A DNA stretch of 48,439 nucleotides from Clostridiales bacterium VE202-01 (GCA_000508865.1 BAHP02000073.1:1-48439); one strand, 5' to 3'; shown: positions 1 to 8,883, counted from the first letter of the stretch. The notes: generated by a model from the sequence alone, not told the origin. Made by a program: numbers and translations.

Positions 1-38
1 AAAAAAATAAAACCGTTAATAAATATTTTATTAACGGT
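1..38 (-). terminator. Rho-independent terminator of the M18 aminopeptidase gene
   Basis: A 9-bp perfect inverted repeat (ACCGTTAAT at 12-20, ATTAACGGT at 30-38, 9-nt loop) is followed on the minus strand by a T-rich tract (the A run at 1-11). It lies just downstream of the aminopeptidase stop codon. Confidence 0.8.
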
Positions 39-45
39 CTATTAA

Positions 46-1413
46 TTAAATTTTTTGTAAAAACGTACGATAAGCTAAATAAGCTTCGTAGACATCTACT
101 TTACTAACAATTTCCATTGGAGCATGCATATTCAATACCGCTACTCCAGCATCGATTACATTCATATTATAGTTACCTAAAATATAAGCAATCGTACCTC
201 CACCACCTTGGTCAACCTTACCAAGTTCTGCAGTTTGATAATAAACATTAGCTTCATCAAGAACATTTCTAATCTGTGCCATATATTCTGGATTAGCATC
301 ATTAGAACCACTTTTCCCACGAGATCCAGTATATTTATTAAAAACTATTCCTCTTCCTAAATAAGCTGCATTTTTCTTATCATTAACACTCAAATACAAA
401 GGATCTACACCAGCACTAACATCACTAGACAACATTTTTGAATTAGCTAACGCTTTTCTTGTTTTTACAAAACTATCAACACCTTGCTTAGATAACAATT
501 CACTAATTATATTTTCAAAAAATAATGAGTGTGCCCCGGTTGCTCCAACGCTACCAATTTCTTCTTTATCCACTAAAATAGCACAGCTAGTATATTCTGG
601 GATATCCATATCTAAAATTGCCATTAATGATGTATAAGCACAAACACGGTCATCATGTCCATATCCAGCGACCATACTACGATCGATTCCATAGTCACGA
701 GCTTTTCCGCTAGGTACGATTTCAATTTCTGCACTTAAAAAATCCTCTTCTTCAAAATCATATTTTTCTTTTAAAATATTTAAAACATTAGCTTTTACAG
801 CATCTTTTTCTGTATCTTTTAGTGGCATACTTGCAAAAGTAACATCCAAATCTTCTCCTTCAATTACTTTTGCTGCTTCTTTTTTTAACTGATCAGCTGA
901 TAAGTGAATCAATAAATCACTAATTCCTACAACTGGGTCATTTTCATCCTCACCGATATTTACATTTATCACAGTCCCATCTTTTTTCACCACAACCCCA
1001 ATCATTGATAAAGGAATTGTCACCCATTGATATTTCTTTACTCCACCATAATAATGAGTATCTAATAAAGCAAATCCCTCACTTTCATATAATGGATTTT
1101 GTTTTAAATCTAATCTTGGTGAATCAATATGTGCTCCTAAGATTCTAAGACCATTTTCAATTGATTGTTTACCAATCACAAATAAAGCAATATTTTTATT
1201 CATATTAGTAACATATACTTTATCCCCAGGTTTTAAAATATCAACATCATTTAAATCTTTATATCCAGCTGCCATCGCTTTTTTAACAGCTTCTTTAACA
1301 CATAATCTTTCTGTTTTTCCTTTTGTGATAAAGTCCTTGTATCCTTCATTAAAATTCATTATTTCTTTAATTTGCGTTTCATTATATTTTTCCCATGCAT
1401 TTTTTGCGTACAT
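46..1413 (-). CDS. apeA: M18 family metallo-aminopeptidase
   Basis: Zinc-dependent aminopeptidase of peptidase family M18 (aspartyl/aminopeptidase I type), expected to trim N-terminal residues from peptides in the cytoplasm. At 455 aa it has the usual family length. Family motifs are visible in order: GAHIDSPR (first metal-binding His and Asp), DKEEIGSVGATG (catalytic Glu and metal ligand), SSDVSAGVDP, and the C-terminal NMHAPMEI with the last metal-binding His. The start is supported by AAAGGAGA seven bases upstream of ATG. It is a single-gene unit with its own terminator. The symbol follows common usage for clostridial M18 enzymes; substrate preference cannot be read from sequence. Confidence 0.9.
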   Translation of the reverse strand: MYAKNAWEKYNETQIKEIMNFNEGYKDFITKGKTERLCVKEAVKKAMAAGYKDLNDVDILKPGDKVYVTNMNKNIALFVIGKQSIENGLRILGAHIDSPRLDLKQNPLYESEGFALLDTHYYGGVKKYQWVTIPLSMIGVVVKKDGTVINVNIGEDENDPVVGISDLLIHLSADQLKKEAAKVIEGEDLDVTFASMPLKDTEKDAVKANVLNILKEKYDFEEEDFLSAEIEIVPSGKARDYGIDRSMVAGYGHDDRVCAYTSLMAILDMDIPEYTSCAILVDKEEIGSVGATGAHSLFFENIISELLSKQGVDSFVKTRKALANSKMLSSDVSAGVDPLYLSVNDKKNAAYLGRGIVFNKYTGSRGKSGSNDANPEYMAQIRNVLDEANVYYQTAELGKVDQGGGGTIAYILGNYNMNVIDAGVAVLNMHAPMEIVSKVDVYEAYLAYRTFLQKI

Positions 1414-1441
1414 ATAAATCTCCTTTCAACTTTGTATATAT

Positions 1442-1468
1442 AGTATACCAATTTCAATAAATTCTCAA
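1442..1468 (-). promoter_or_regulatory. Probable promoter of the M18 aminopeptidase gene
   Basis: On the minus strand TTGAGA (1463-1468) lies 15 bp from an extended -10 TGGTATACT (TATACT at 1442-1447). The spacing is short, but the TGn extension compensates. The start codon is about 30 bases downstream. Confidence 0.45.
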
Positions 1469-1542
1469 TCATAACGAATGTAAAAACTGTTATATTATTG
1501 AATCTTCAATAAATTCCACATTTAAATCAATAAAGCTACTGA

Positions 1543-1824
1543 TTATTTATCAGCAGCTTTATTATTCCGATCAATTCTTTCCTCTTTAATTATTTCATAA
1601 AGCATCGCACTATCTTCTTTTAACACATGTTCCCGTAACTCTTTAACTTTAATAGTTAATAAACTACGACCAAATTCAATTTCAATTTCATCGCCAACTT
1701 TAAGTCTTGTACTAGGTTTAGCGACTTTTCCATTAACCTTGACTCTTGAACTTTCACTTATTTCTTTAGATAATGTTCTCCTTTTAATAATTCTTGAAAC
1801 TTTCAAAAATTTATCTAATCTCAT
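1543..1824 (-). CDS. rqcP: RqcP, S4-domain ribosome quality control protein
   Basis: Small S4 RNA-binding protein of the RqcP (YabO) family. In Bacillus subtilis RqcP binds stalled 50S-peptidyl-tRNA complexes and works with RqcH to add poly-Ala tails to nascent chains. The 93-aa protein has the near-invariant start MRLDKFLKVSR-IIKRRT, the VNGKVAKPS turn and a basic surface typical of S4 domains; the length matches the family. ATG follows the pyrophosphatase stop by one base, with GATGAG upstream as a weak ribosome binding site, so translation is probably coupled. It is the last gene of a three-gene operon. Identification rests on recalled family sequence and is strong. Confidence 0.9.
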   Translation of the reverse strand: MRLDKFLKVSRIIKRRTLSKEISESSRVKVNGKVAKPSTRLKVGDEIEIEFGRSLLTIKVKELREHVLKEDSAMLYEIIKEERIDRNNKAADK

Positions 1825-1825
1825 C

Positions 1826-3466
1826 TTATTTACTCATCACCGCAGTAATCGCTGGAACCACTTGTTTTTTACGAGAAATAACTCCTTTTAATGTTGCCTG
1901 ATAATCAGTTAGAGAGATGTCAAATGCCTGTTCCACTAATTGAGGTTTAGGTCCGGCAACAAAAATTTCACTATTTGCATTAATAATATCTGTCAACAAT
2001 AATAATGTGAAATCCAAGTTATTATCTTCCGCAAATTTATTCATATAATTCAACATATCTTCTTTATATGGCAAGAATCCTTCAATATCCATTGAATTAA
2101 CCTGAGCCACTCCGACAGTTCCTTCTTCAAATGGGAACTTTTTAAAATCTTGATTAAAAATTTCTTCTACTGTTTTACCAACTAATGAAGTACCTGCTTT
2201 GAACATTTCCATAGCAAATTCTTCAATTTCAACACCAGCAATTTTAGCTAATTTGCGTGCTGTTTTAGTATCAACAGGAGTGCATGTAGGTGATTTGAAT
2301 AACAAAGTATCAGAAATCACAGCACCCAATAATATTCCTGCAATTGATTGCGGAATTTCAATGTCATTTTCTTCAAAAATCTTTGTTACGATCGTAGCTG
2401 TTGATCCTAAAGGTTCACCTCTAAACAATAATGGTCCAATCGTTTGGATATCCGCTACCCTATGATGATCAACGATTTCTAAAATATCCGCTTCTTCAAT
2501 ACCTGGAATTGACTGTCCTCTTTCATTATGATCAACTAAAACAACTTTTTTTCTTAAGCCCTTTAATAACGCAAAACGCGAAATACTTCCAACACAACGA
2601 TTATTTAAATCTAATACTGGATAGCTTCGATATCTCGTTTCACTCATCACTTCTTTAACATGATCTAAAGTATCATCAGTTGTAAATAACTTCAAATCAC
2701 CTTTTTGCATAATATATTCAACTGGAATTGCCTGAATAATTTGCTGTGATGTTAAATATGTATTAAATGGTGTCGAGATAACACTAATTCCTTTTTCCTT
2801 TAATCTTTCCAAGACTTCTGTTTCTACATCCAAAGACCCAGTTAAAATGATCAACGAAACTTCAGCATCAATCATAGAATTAACAGCATCATCACGATCT
2901 CCACCAATAATGATAATATCACCTGGCTTAACCCGCTTTTTAGCTTCTTCACCACGCATTGCCGCAATATGTAAGTCACCTTCTATAAATCTTAAATCAC
3001 GATTTAGATAAAGGACTGATGCTTCTAAAGTATCAATAACATTTTCAATTGGCGTATGAGCATCTTTTAATAAACTACTATCCCATTTTTCCATATAACC
3101 TTCAACAATATTAGAAGTTGATAATAGACCTAATAACTGGCCATGATCATCTAAGATTGGTGCTGATTTCACATTTTGCTGCTTCATCAATGACCATGCA
3201 GTTTTTAATGTTAATTCTTTAGAAAAAACAGTTACTTTATCATAATTTAAATCTTCAACTTTTTGTTTAACTGTTTTAAGCAGTACCGGAATTTCTACAT
3301 TAAATCTTTTTAAAACATACTCCGTTTCCCGACTAATCTCACCAAGTCTAACGGGAACTGCATTATAACGGTTGATTGCTTTCAATAAATACGCATATCC
3401 AATCGCTGAACAGATAGAATCTGTATCTGGATTTCTATGACCACTTACATAAACTAATTCTTTCAT
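1826..3466 (-). CDS. ppaC: Manganese-dependent inorganic pyrophosphatase with CBS and DRTGG regulatory domains
   Basis: Family II (DHH-type) inorganic pyrophosphatase, hydrolysing PPi to phosphate with Mn2+ or Co2+. The catalytic DHH domain starts with GHRNPDTDS (metal ligands His10, Asp14, Asp16) and resumes after the insert with VDHNE and IVDHHR; the C-terminal DHHA2 domain ends with the substrate-binding SRKK. Between them sit two CBS domains and a DRTGG domain (roughly residues 70-300), the insert known in clostridial enzymes to bind adenine nucleotides and make the enzyme AMP-inhibited and ATP- or Ap4A-activated. The 546-aa length fits that subtype. AGGAGG lies directly before the start and overlaps the stop region of the upstream regulator gene. 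Confidence 0.93.
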   Translation of the reverse strand: MKELVYVSGHRNPDTDSICSAIGYAYLLKAINRYNAVPVRLGEISRETEYVLKRFNVEIPVLLKTVKQKVEDLNYDKVTVFSKELTLKTAWSLMKQQNVKSAPILDDHGQLLGLLSTSNIVEGYMEKWDSSLLKDAHTPIENVIDTLEASVLYLNRDLRFIEGDLHIAAMRGEEAKKRVKPGDIIIIGGDRDDAVNSMIDAEVSLIILTGSLDVETEVLERLKEKGISVISTPFNTYLTSQQIIQAIPVEYIMQKGDLKLFTTDDTLDHVKEVMSETRYRSYPVLDLNNRCVGSISRFALLKGLRKKVVLVDHNERGQSIPGIEEADILEIVDHHRVADIQTIGPLLFRGEPLGSTATIVTKIFEENDIEIPQSIAGILLGAVISDTLLFKSPTCTPVDTKTARKLAKIAGVEIEEFAMEMFKAGTSLVGKTVEEIFNQDFKKFPFEEGTVGVAQVNSMDIEGFLPYKEDMLNYMNKFAEDNNLDFTLLLLTDIINANSEIFVAGPKPQLVEQAFDISLTDYQATLKGVISRKKQVVPAITAVMSK

Positions 3467-3475
3467 TTTAACCTC

Positions 3476-4141
3476 CTATTTTTCCATCTTTTTTAAATAA
3501 CGATATACTGTTGGTTCTGAAACAGCTAACTTTTCTGCAACTAGCACAATAGCACCTTTCACTTTAAAAGTTCCTTTTTCTTGTAAATACTTAACAACTT
3601 TTATTTTTTCATCAACATTTAAACGTTCAGCTAAAAAATAACTTGGGAATCCCATCTTCTCCAAACATTCTTTTATATACATATCGATCATCTCATCTAA
3701 AGGAGAAGATAAGATTTCAACTGGATTATCCATTCTAAATTCAATATCTTTTTCATCTTTGATTCCTAAGATCTTTTTAATCGTCGATGTCAAATACTCT
3801 AAATCAGAAATATTTACATTAACACATAACATCCCTACTGGCATTTCTTTACCATTTTCTTTGATAAAATATGTTGCTGAACGCATTAATTTACCATCAG
3901 GTCCAGTTGTTTTATAGTTCAATACATAATCATGATCTAAGTATTGTTTTTCTTCCAAATAGTGCAATGATAAATTTGATAATTTAGCACCGATTTCTCT
4001 TCCAGAATTATGATTATTTGCAATTGCAACTATTTCTTGTTCTTTAGAAGTTAAATCGTGTAAAGCTATTTCTACATTATCACCTAAAGCTTTACCTAAA
4101 AATTCTGTCATTGCAGCATATGGTTCCAAATATTTATACAT
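3476..4141 (-). CDS. YheO-type PAS-like / helix-turn-helix transcriptional regulator
   Basis: DNA-binding regulator of the YheO/DauR type. Residues 1-115 form the YheO PAS-like domain (EIALHDL near the N-terminus, then GREIGAKLS and PVGMLCVN). The C-terminal ~60 residues are the HTH_22-like segment (KVVKYLQEKGTFKVKGAI, then VAEKLAVSEPTVYRYL). The 221-aa length fits the family. Known members control amino acid catabolic genes, but this one precedes a pyrophosphatase and rqcP, so its target is unknown. The start is preceded by AGAGGAG about 12 bases away. A palindrome at 4205-4216 upstream of the -10 could be its own operator. Confidence 0.8.
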   Translation of the reverse strand: MYKYLEPYAAMTEFLGKALGDNVEIALHDLTSKEQEIVAIANNHNSGREIGAKLSNLSLHYLEEKQYLDHDYVLNYKTTGPDGKLMRSATYFIKENGKEMPVGMLCVNVNISDLEYLTSTIKKILGIKDEKDIEFRMDNPVEILSSPLDEMIDMYIKECLEKMGFPSYFLAERLNVDEKIKVVKYLQEKGTFKVKGAIVLVAEKLAVSEPTVYRYLKKMEK

Positions 4142-4168
4142 TTTTATTAATCACTCCTCTTTACTGCA

Positions 4169-4216
4169 ATTATACACGAATTCTAAATAAATTAGTAGCA
4201 TTTTTTATCATGATAA
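4169..4216 (-). promoter_or_regulatory. Promoter and palindromic candidate operator of the YheO-ppaC-rqcP operon
   Basis: A consensus -10 TATAAT (4169-4174, minus strand) lies about 30 bases before the start codon. No good -35 is seen. A perfect 12-bp palindrome TTATCATGATAA lies at 4205-4216, just upstream of the expected -35 position. A similar but imperfect TTATCATTGTAATAA follows near 4243-4260. An activator or autoregulatory site is an inference. Confidence 0.4.
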
Positions 4217-4291
4217 TAAAAAATATAGTTTTTAACCAATAAATTATCATTGTAATAATACTAAAATAATTTCTTCTATTAATTCTCTTCT

Positions 4292-4932
4292 TCAAAAATC
4301 AGCCAGATCATACTTGTTTTTAAGCGTACCAAAGTATACAAATATCCCCACAGCTACCGTTATTAAAATCATGAATAAAGCAGTAGCCAAGTTTTCATTA
4401 TAAATATTTTCAACTAATATTTGCACAATAATTATCCCTACTCCTATAGTTGTGACTAATGAATATTTTTGTTCAAACTTACTCTGTTCATTTTCACTAT
4501 AAAAATCCTTTAATTCATTTTTTTGCTTTTTAAAATGTGCGTCTATCATTCCAAAATAAACAAAGCATATTACCCCTATCAAAACAAAGAATGATAGTAA
4601 AATTTGGCAAACAAACTCGTATTTAGTATTTTCCGGGAAATAAATCCCTGTAAATAGAGATACACAAATTCCTAGTAAAATAAAAACTGTGCCAAAAGTA
4701 TATGCCTTAGCCATTAAATTATAATGTTTTTCATATTCTTGTTTACTGGTAGAATCATAATTTAATAAATCATCTATTGTACAGCCAAATATTTCGATTA
4801 AAGAAATCAACGTTTCCACTTCTGGTAAACCACTATCATTTCCCATTTAGATACTGCCTGTCGCGATATGTTTAACTGTTTGGCTAACTGTTCTTGAGAT
4901 AACCCCTTTTTTAAATTATTACTTAAACCCAT
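4292..4932 (-). pseudogene. Broken XRE-family HTH regulator with C-terminal membrane segments
   Basis: From ATG at 4932 (preceded by AGGTGA) the frame encodes an XRE-type helix-turn-helix with LSQEQLAKQL and ISRQAVSKWE, then leaves frame. The rest (NDSGLPEVETL, then four hydrophobic segments to 4292) continues in the next frame. One missing A near 4840 (GAAATG where GAAAATG is expected) explains this: 641 nt plus one gives 214 codons. About five residues also seem missing from helix 1 compared with relatives, which suggests real decay here. Such proteins usually repress small membrane or resistance genes. The second half alone would read as a 184-aa membrane protein. Confidence 0.75.
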
Positions 4933-5035
4933 TTTTATCACCTCATGCATATCTTAAATGAGCAAAGATTTTATTACTACCAACAAGCCATTGCCTTTAT
5001 CAATTTTTTAGCAACTTGGAGTTGTAATGACCAAA

Positions 5036-5578
5036 TCATTGATTTTGCCACATTTCTTTAGTTATTCCATAGTGAACAGCATCCTGATAAACACCTTTTA
5101 CCTTTAATTCCTGAATTCCGATTCCCTCAAATTTCATTCCACATTTTGCCATTACTCTACCAGAAGCTTCGTTAATTTTATAATGCAGTGCTTCAACTCG
5201 ATTTAGTTTCAAATCCACAAAACAATGTTCCAATATTTTCGTCAAAACTTCGCTCATATAGCCTTTATTCCAATAATCATGATCTAACAAATATCCAAAA
5301 CCTGCTTTATCATTAGCTTCATCAAGTCTAATATCTATTGCTCCAATACATAAATCAGTATCCTTTAAAACAATTGCATAAATACCGGCACGACTCAAAT
5401 AATAATCATCAATACTACTCATCGCTTCTTGTTTAGTTGTTACTCCAGCCCATTCAAGATATTTTAGCACTCTAGGATCACTTCCATATTTATAAACAGC
5501 TTCCCAGTCACTACGCTTAAACTTTCTTAACCTTAATCTTGGTGTTTCTAGTGAATCTTTAATTCTTTCTACATACAT
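5036..5578 (-). CDS. GNAT family N-acetyltransferase (RimJ/RimL type)
   Basis: Acetyl-CoA-dependent N-acetyltransferase. The sequence opens with the typical TPRLRLRKF strand, contains FGYLLDHDYWNKGYMSEVL (acetyl-CoA binding region and the W-NKGY motif of the RimJ/RimL group), then LKLNRVEA and N-ASGRVMAKCGMKFEG near the C-terminus. At 180 aa it is full length. The ribosome binding site GGAAGGAG overlaps the end of the preceding oxidoreductase gene (2-bp gap), so the two are co-transcribed. Substrate is unknown; ribosomal protein, amino acid or antibiotic acetylation are all possible in this family. Confidence 0.85.
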   Translation of the reverse strand: MYVERIKDSLETPRLRLRKFKRSDWEAVYKYGSDPRVLKYLEWAGVTTKQEAMSSIDDYYLSRAGIYAIVLKDTDLCIGAIDIRLDEANDKAGFGYLLDHDYWNKGYMSEVLTKILEHCFVDLKLNRVEALHYKINEASGRVMAKCGMKFEGIGIQELKVKGVYQDAVHYGITKEMWQNQ

Positions 5579-5580
5579 TT

Positions 5581-6165
5581 TTAAAACTCCTTCCCTATTT
5601 GATATGCACGTTTTAAATTTTTTTCATAATTAGCTTCACGATTAGGATAATCTCGCGACATCCGATCAAAAATAACCATTTCTTTTTCTTTAGCACGATC
5701 ATTAATGCGATCCCCCAGCATTACGGTTTTCATTGCTTCCACCTGTTTTTGACGAAGTTTTTCCGTTAAATCGCCACCCATTGTCACTAACATCAATACT
5801 TTGTCCAGCTGTTTCATTTTTGCTTTGCTGCCATAAGCAAAACCATAAGTCCAAACCCGCTGGAACCAGCCCACTAACTTACTTGGTGCTTCAGTCCAAA
5901 AAACCGGATAAATAAATACTAAGGCATCACTTTCATTAATCAGCTGCTGGTGTTTTTTCACATCTTCAGGGATATCTAATTTATCATTATAAAATGCTTC
6001 TCTTAAATACTCTGCCTCACTAAACGTTTCTTTAAAATTCAAATCATATAGATCTAATAAACAATATTCATGATTACTTATCTTTAATCCTTTAATAAAT
6101 TCATCTCTCACCCTTGAAGTAAAACTATTATTACTAGGATGACAGTATATAATCAATACTTTCAT
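5581..6165 (-). CDS. Flavodoxin-fold NAD(P)H oxidoreductase (quinone reductase / KefF-MdaB type)
   Basis: FMN- or FAD-binding NAD(P)H dehydrogenase of the flavodoxin-like fold 2 family, likely reducing quinones or other electrophiles in the cytoplasm. Visible motifs are VLIIYCHPSNNSFTS (phosphate-binding loop), FIYPVFWTEAPSKLVGWFQRVW (isoalloxazine-binding loop) and LVTMGG. An upstream in-frame codon would add six residues, but the strong AAGGGGTGG lies inside that extension at the right distance from ATG 6165, so 6165 is chosen, giving 194 aa. First gene of a two-gene unit with the GNAT gene. Natural substrate is not inferable. Confidence 0.85.
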   Translation of the reverse strand: MKVLIIYCHPSNNSFTSRVRDEFIKGLKISNHEYCLLDLYDLNFKETFSEAEYLREAFYNDKLDIPEDVKKHQQLINESDALVFIYPVFWTEAPSKLVGWFQRVWTYGFAYGSKAKMKQLDKVLMLVTMGGDLTEKLRQKQVEAMKTVMLGDRINDRAKEKEMVIFDRMSRDYPNREANYEKNLKRAYQIGKEF

Positions 6166-6282
6166 AATTACCACCCCTTCCATTATAACAAGAAATATGA
6201 GAAAATTCTTATTTATTTATTATCAAACTTTAAGGCATCAAATTAAAAATTAAGGTATTATATACATGAGGAGGAAATAAAG

Positions 6283-6588
6283 ATGCAAACATTTCTAAAG
6301 TATAAAAAACAAATAATTTTGACTATTTCCATAATAATTCTGATGATTATAATATTTGGTATTTATATCCTCCATGTGACGTTACAAAACATTGAATATT
6401 CAAAAAATCAAGCTCATGTAATTGCTCTAAATAGATTTCCGGGAACAATTATCTCATCAAATATTGAATACGAAAATCTTCAAACTTATTATGAATTAAA
6501 AATCAAAAATTCTAATCAAGAAATAATCGAAGTAATTATTGACGCTAAAGATGGAACCATTACAAGCTATGAATACAAGGAGGAATAA
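6283..6588 (+). CDS. Small membrane-anchored PepSY-like protein
   Basis: A 101-aa protein with one N-terminal transmembrane helix (about residues 9-32) and an extracytoplasmic PepSY-like repeat (SKNQAHVIALNRFPG, then the YELKI and IIDAKDGTITSYEY strands typical of PepSY). GAGGAGG precedes ATG. It lies three bases before a response regulator gene and heads a four-gene operon that ends with a second, secreted PepSY lipoprotein. PepSY proteins are thought to bind or inhibit extracellular peptidases or to interact with sensors; here a role in modulating the adjacent kinase is an inference from position. Confidence 0.75.
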   Translation: MQTFLKYKKQIILTISIIILMIIIFGIYILHVTLQNIEYSKNQAHVIALNRFPGTIISSNIEYENLQTYYELKIKNSNQEIIEVIIDAKDGTITSYEYKEE

Positions 6589-6591
6589 TAA

Positions 6592-7242
6592 ATGATTTTA
6601 ATTATCGAAGACGAAAAAAACATGTCAGATCTTTTAAAACTAGAACTTACACATGCAAATTATTTATGCGATCAAGCTTTTGATGGTGAAACTGGTCTGA
6701 TCAAAGCTCTTAACCAGGATTATGAACTGATCCTCCTTGATTTAATGTTACCAAGAATCAACGGCATTGAGGTATGTCGACGTATCCGCCTAGAAAAACA
6801 AACACCAATCATTATGTTAACAGCTCGCGATGAAGTAATTGATAAAGTTAACGGTCTTCAAGCTGGTGCTGATGATTATCTTGCAAAACCTTTTGCAATA
6901 GAAGAGTTATTGGCAAGAATCAACGCATTACTTAGACGGATAAAAATCCAAAGTAATGTTCTTAAATATAAACACAAAGATCTTGAAGTTGATGTTATAA
7001 AACATCAAGTATTATTTATGAAAAAAGAAGTTTCACTTACTACAACAGAATTTGATTTATTAGTATTATTAATTAAAAATAATGGCAATATTGTTACAAG
7101 AGACGAAATTTTAAATGAAGTATGGGGCTATGAAAAAAGTGTTTCAACAAATGTCGTAGAAGTTTATATCCGCTATCTAAGAAACAAACTGCCGGATATT
7201 AAAATTGAAACAATTCGCGGAATCGGATATCGTTTAATATGA
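6592..7242 (+). CDS. OmpR/PhoB-family response regulator
   Basis: Two-component DNA-binding response regulator, 216 aa. The receiver domain (about 1-115) has the acidic pocket EDE (residues 6-8), the phosphoacceptor Asp50 in LILLDLMLP, TAR and the conserved Lys in AKPF. The C-terminal winged helix (about 125-216) shows LTTTEFDLL, VWGYEK and the closing IRGIGYRL. ATG follows the PepSY gene by three bases with AAGGAGG. Its stop overlaps the start of the histidine kinase gene, so the pair is certain. Target genes are unknown; the flanking PepSY genes are the most likely. Confidence 0.93.
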   Translation: MILIIEDEKNMSDLLKLELTHANYLCDQAFDGETGLIKALNQDYELILLDLMLPRINGIEVCRRIRLEKQTPIIMLTARDEVIDKVNGLQAGADDYLAKPFAIEELLARINALLRRIKIQSNVLKYKHKDLEVDVIKHQVLFMKKEVSLTTTEFDLLVLLIKNNGNIVTRDEILNEVWGYEKSVSTNVVEVYIRYLRNKLPDIKIETIRGIGYRLI

Positions 7243-8300
7243 AAAAAAATCACTCTTTTCGCTTTCAATTAACTTTCTCTACTTCATTGATCATTATGAT
7301 CTTTATCAGTTTTTTCAGTTTGATCTTGCTTATATATATGTCTTATTATCTTTTGATCATTAGTAAAATCTATGCTATGGATGAAGCAGTAATGACTCCA
7401 ATTGCCAGTATCATTATTATCTTGTTGATCATTCTAACTATAGTAGCACTAATAACTAGTATTATCTGTGGCATAACAATCAGTGATCGATATTTAAAAA
7501 CTGTAAAAAAATTTACAAATAGTATTCAACAGATAAAAAAGGAAGGTTTAAAACACCGTCTACAAATAGATAACAACGACGAACTCGGACAGTTAGGAAA
7601 AGAATTTAATGATGTTTTAGATCAGCTTGAAAATTCTTTAAATCAACAAAGTCAATTTGTTAGCGACGCATCTCATGAATTAAAAACACCTTTAGCTATC
7701 ATTAAAGGAAATCTAGATATGTTGAGACGCTGGGGAAAAGATGATCCAAAGGTTTTATCATCAGCGCTAGAAGTCTCTAGTAAAGAAGTTGATCGTTTAG
7801 TTACATTATGCAATGAATTATTACATTTAACTAGAGAAATAAAAGTTAAGTGTGATAAAAAAATTGATATTGTTCCCATTATTTATGATACAGTTGAAGA
7901 TTTCAAAAAATTAAACCCTAATATCATTTTTACAGTCACGATCGATTCCCATCAAGAAATCAAAATTAATGAAGAGCATTTAAAACAGTTATTAATAATT
8001 TTAATAGATAATGCTGTAAAATACTCTAAACATAATGAAATCAGAATTGAAATCCAGTATTTAGAAAATCAGCTTAAAATTAAAGATTATGGGATTGGGA
8101 TCGATAAAGATAAAATAGATCATATTTTTAATCGTTTTTATAAAGTTGATGAATCAAGAGTTCAAAACAATAACAGCTTTGGTTTAGGTTTAGCTATCGC
8201 TAAAAGATTATGTGATTATTATGGTTATCAAATTAATGTTATCAGTAAAATTAATGAATATACAGAATTTACAATCAATTTAAAGGAGAATGACTTATGA
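7239..8300 (+). CDS. Sensor histidine kinase
   Basis: Membrane histidine kinase of 353 aa, partner of the preceding regulator (ATGA overlap). Two transmembrane helices (about 12-40 and 53-81) leave only about a dozen residues outside, so it probably senses the membrane or a partner protein rather than a ligand in a large domain. A HAMP segment follows, then the dimerisation box ASHELKTPL with phospho-acceptor His146, the N box IDNAVKYS, the G1 box DYGIGI and the G2 box FGLGLAIA. The short sensor loop makes the two flanking PepSY proteins plausible accessory sensors (inference). Confidence 0.92.
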   Translation: MKKNHSFRFQLTFSTSLIIMIFISFFSLILLIYMSYYLLIISKIYAMDEAVMTPIASIIIILLIILTIVALITSIICGITISDRYLKTVKKFTNSIQQIKKEGLKHRLQIDNNDELGQLGKEFNDVLDQLENSLNQQSQFVSDASHELKTPLAIIKGNLDMLRRWGKDDPKVLSSALEVSSKEVDRLVTLCNELLHLTREIKVKCDKKIDIVPIIYDTVEDFKKLNPNIIFTVTIDSHQEIKINEEHLKQLLIILIDNAVKYSKHNEIRIEIQYLENQLKIKDYGIGIDKDKIDHIFNRFYKVDESRVQNNNSFGLGLAIAKRLCDYYGYQINVISKINEYTEFTINLKENDL

Positions 8301-8803
8301 AAAAATTAATGACTATCTTATTTATTACAATAATTTTAACAGGATGTACAAATAGTTCGGTAGAAGCTATTTCTTTAGATGAAGCACAGGAAATTGCATT
8401 GAAAGCTATTGACGGCAAAGTTACCAAAGCCAAGAAAGAGCGTGATGATGGTATTGATTACTATGATTTTGAAATCATTAGTGATAATCAAAAATATGAA
8501 ATTGAAGTTGATGCTAATACTGGCAAAATAATTAAAAATGAAAAAGATACTGACTATGTTCCTAGTTCTAATGAAGCATCTCAAAATAACAATTCTCAAG
8601 CGACAACCATTAGCATTGATGAAGCCCAAAGAATTGCAATGGAAAAAGTTGGTAATAATGGATACTTAGTAAAATGTGAATTGGACATAGATGATGGTAT
8701 CCAAAAATATGAAATAGAAATTAAAAACGGTAATATTGAATACGAAATCGATATCGATGCTATTAGCGGAGAAATTATTAAATATGAAGAAGATCGTAAT
8801 TAA
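8297..8803 (+). CDS. PepSY-repeat lipoprotein
   Basis: Secreted lipoprotein of 168 aa: signal peptide with lipobox LTGC (Cys17), then two PepSY repeats, each opening with a helix (SLDEAQEIALK and SIDEAQRIAMEK) and followed by YEIEVDANTGKII or YEIDIDAISGEII strands, with a Ser/Asn-rich linker between. The start overlaps the kinase stop (ATGA). Last gene of the PepSY / regulator / kinase operon. PepSY domains occur in protease propeptides and as inhibitors; function here is inferred only. Confidence 0.85.
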   Translation: MKKLMTILFITIILTGCTNSSVEAISLDEAQEIALKAIDGKVTKAKKERDDGIDYYDFEIISDNQKYEIEVDANTGKIIKNEKDTDYVPSSNEASQNNNSQATTISIDEAQRIAMEKVGNNGYLVKCELDIDDGIQKYEIEIKNGNIEYEIDIDAISGEIIKYEEDRN

Positions 8804-8827
8804 CAACTCTAACTTTCTAAACATAAT

Positions 8828-8861
8828 AAAAGTGTTTTACTAAAACCAGTAAAACACTTTT
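8828..8861. terminator. Bidirectional terminator between the PepSY/two-component operon and nfnB
   Basis: A 14-bp perfect stem (AAAAGTGTTTTACT at 8828-8841, complement at 8848-8861) with a 6-nt loop and T runs on both strands separates two convergent operons. Confidence 0.85.
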
Positions 8862-8883
8862 TTCATCCTTATAGATTCTATCC

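Noticed and set aside
2199-2658. Two plus-strand open frames of 75-88 codons inside the pyrophosphatase gene
   Set aside because: They lie fully inside a strongly supported minus-strand gene and have no family signature.
7673-7879. Minus-strand 68-codon frame inside the histidine kinase gene
   Set aside because: Antisense frame of the conserved HisKA domain; no start site.
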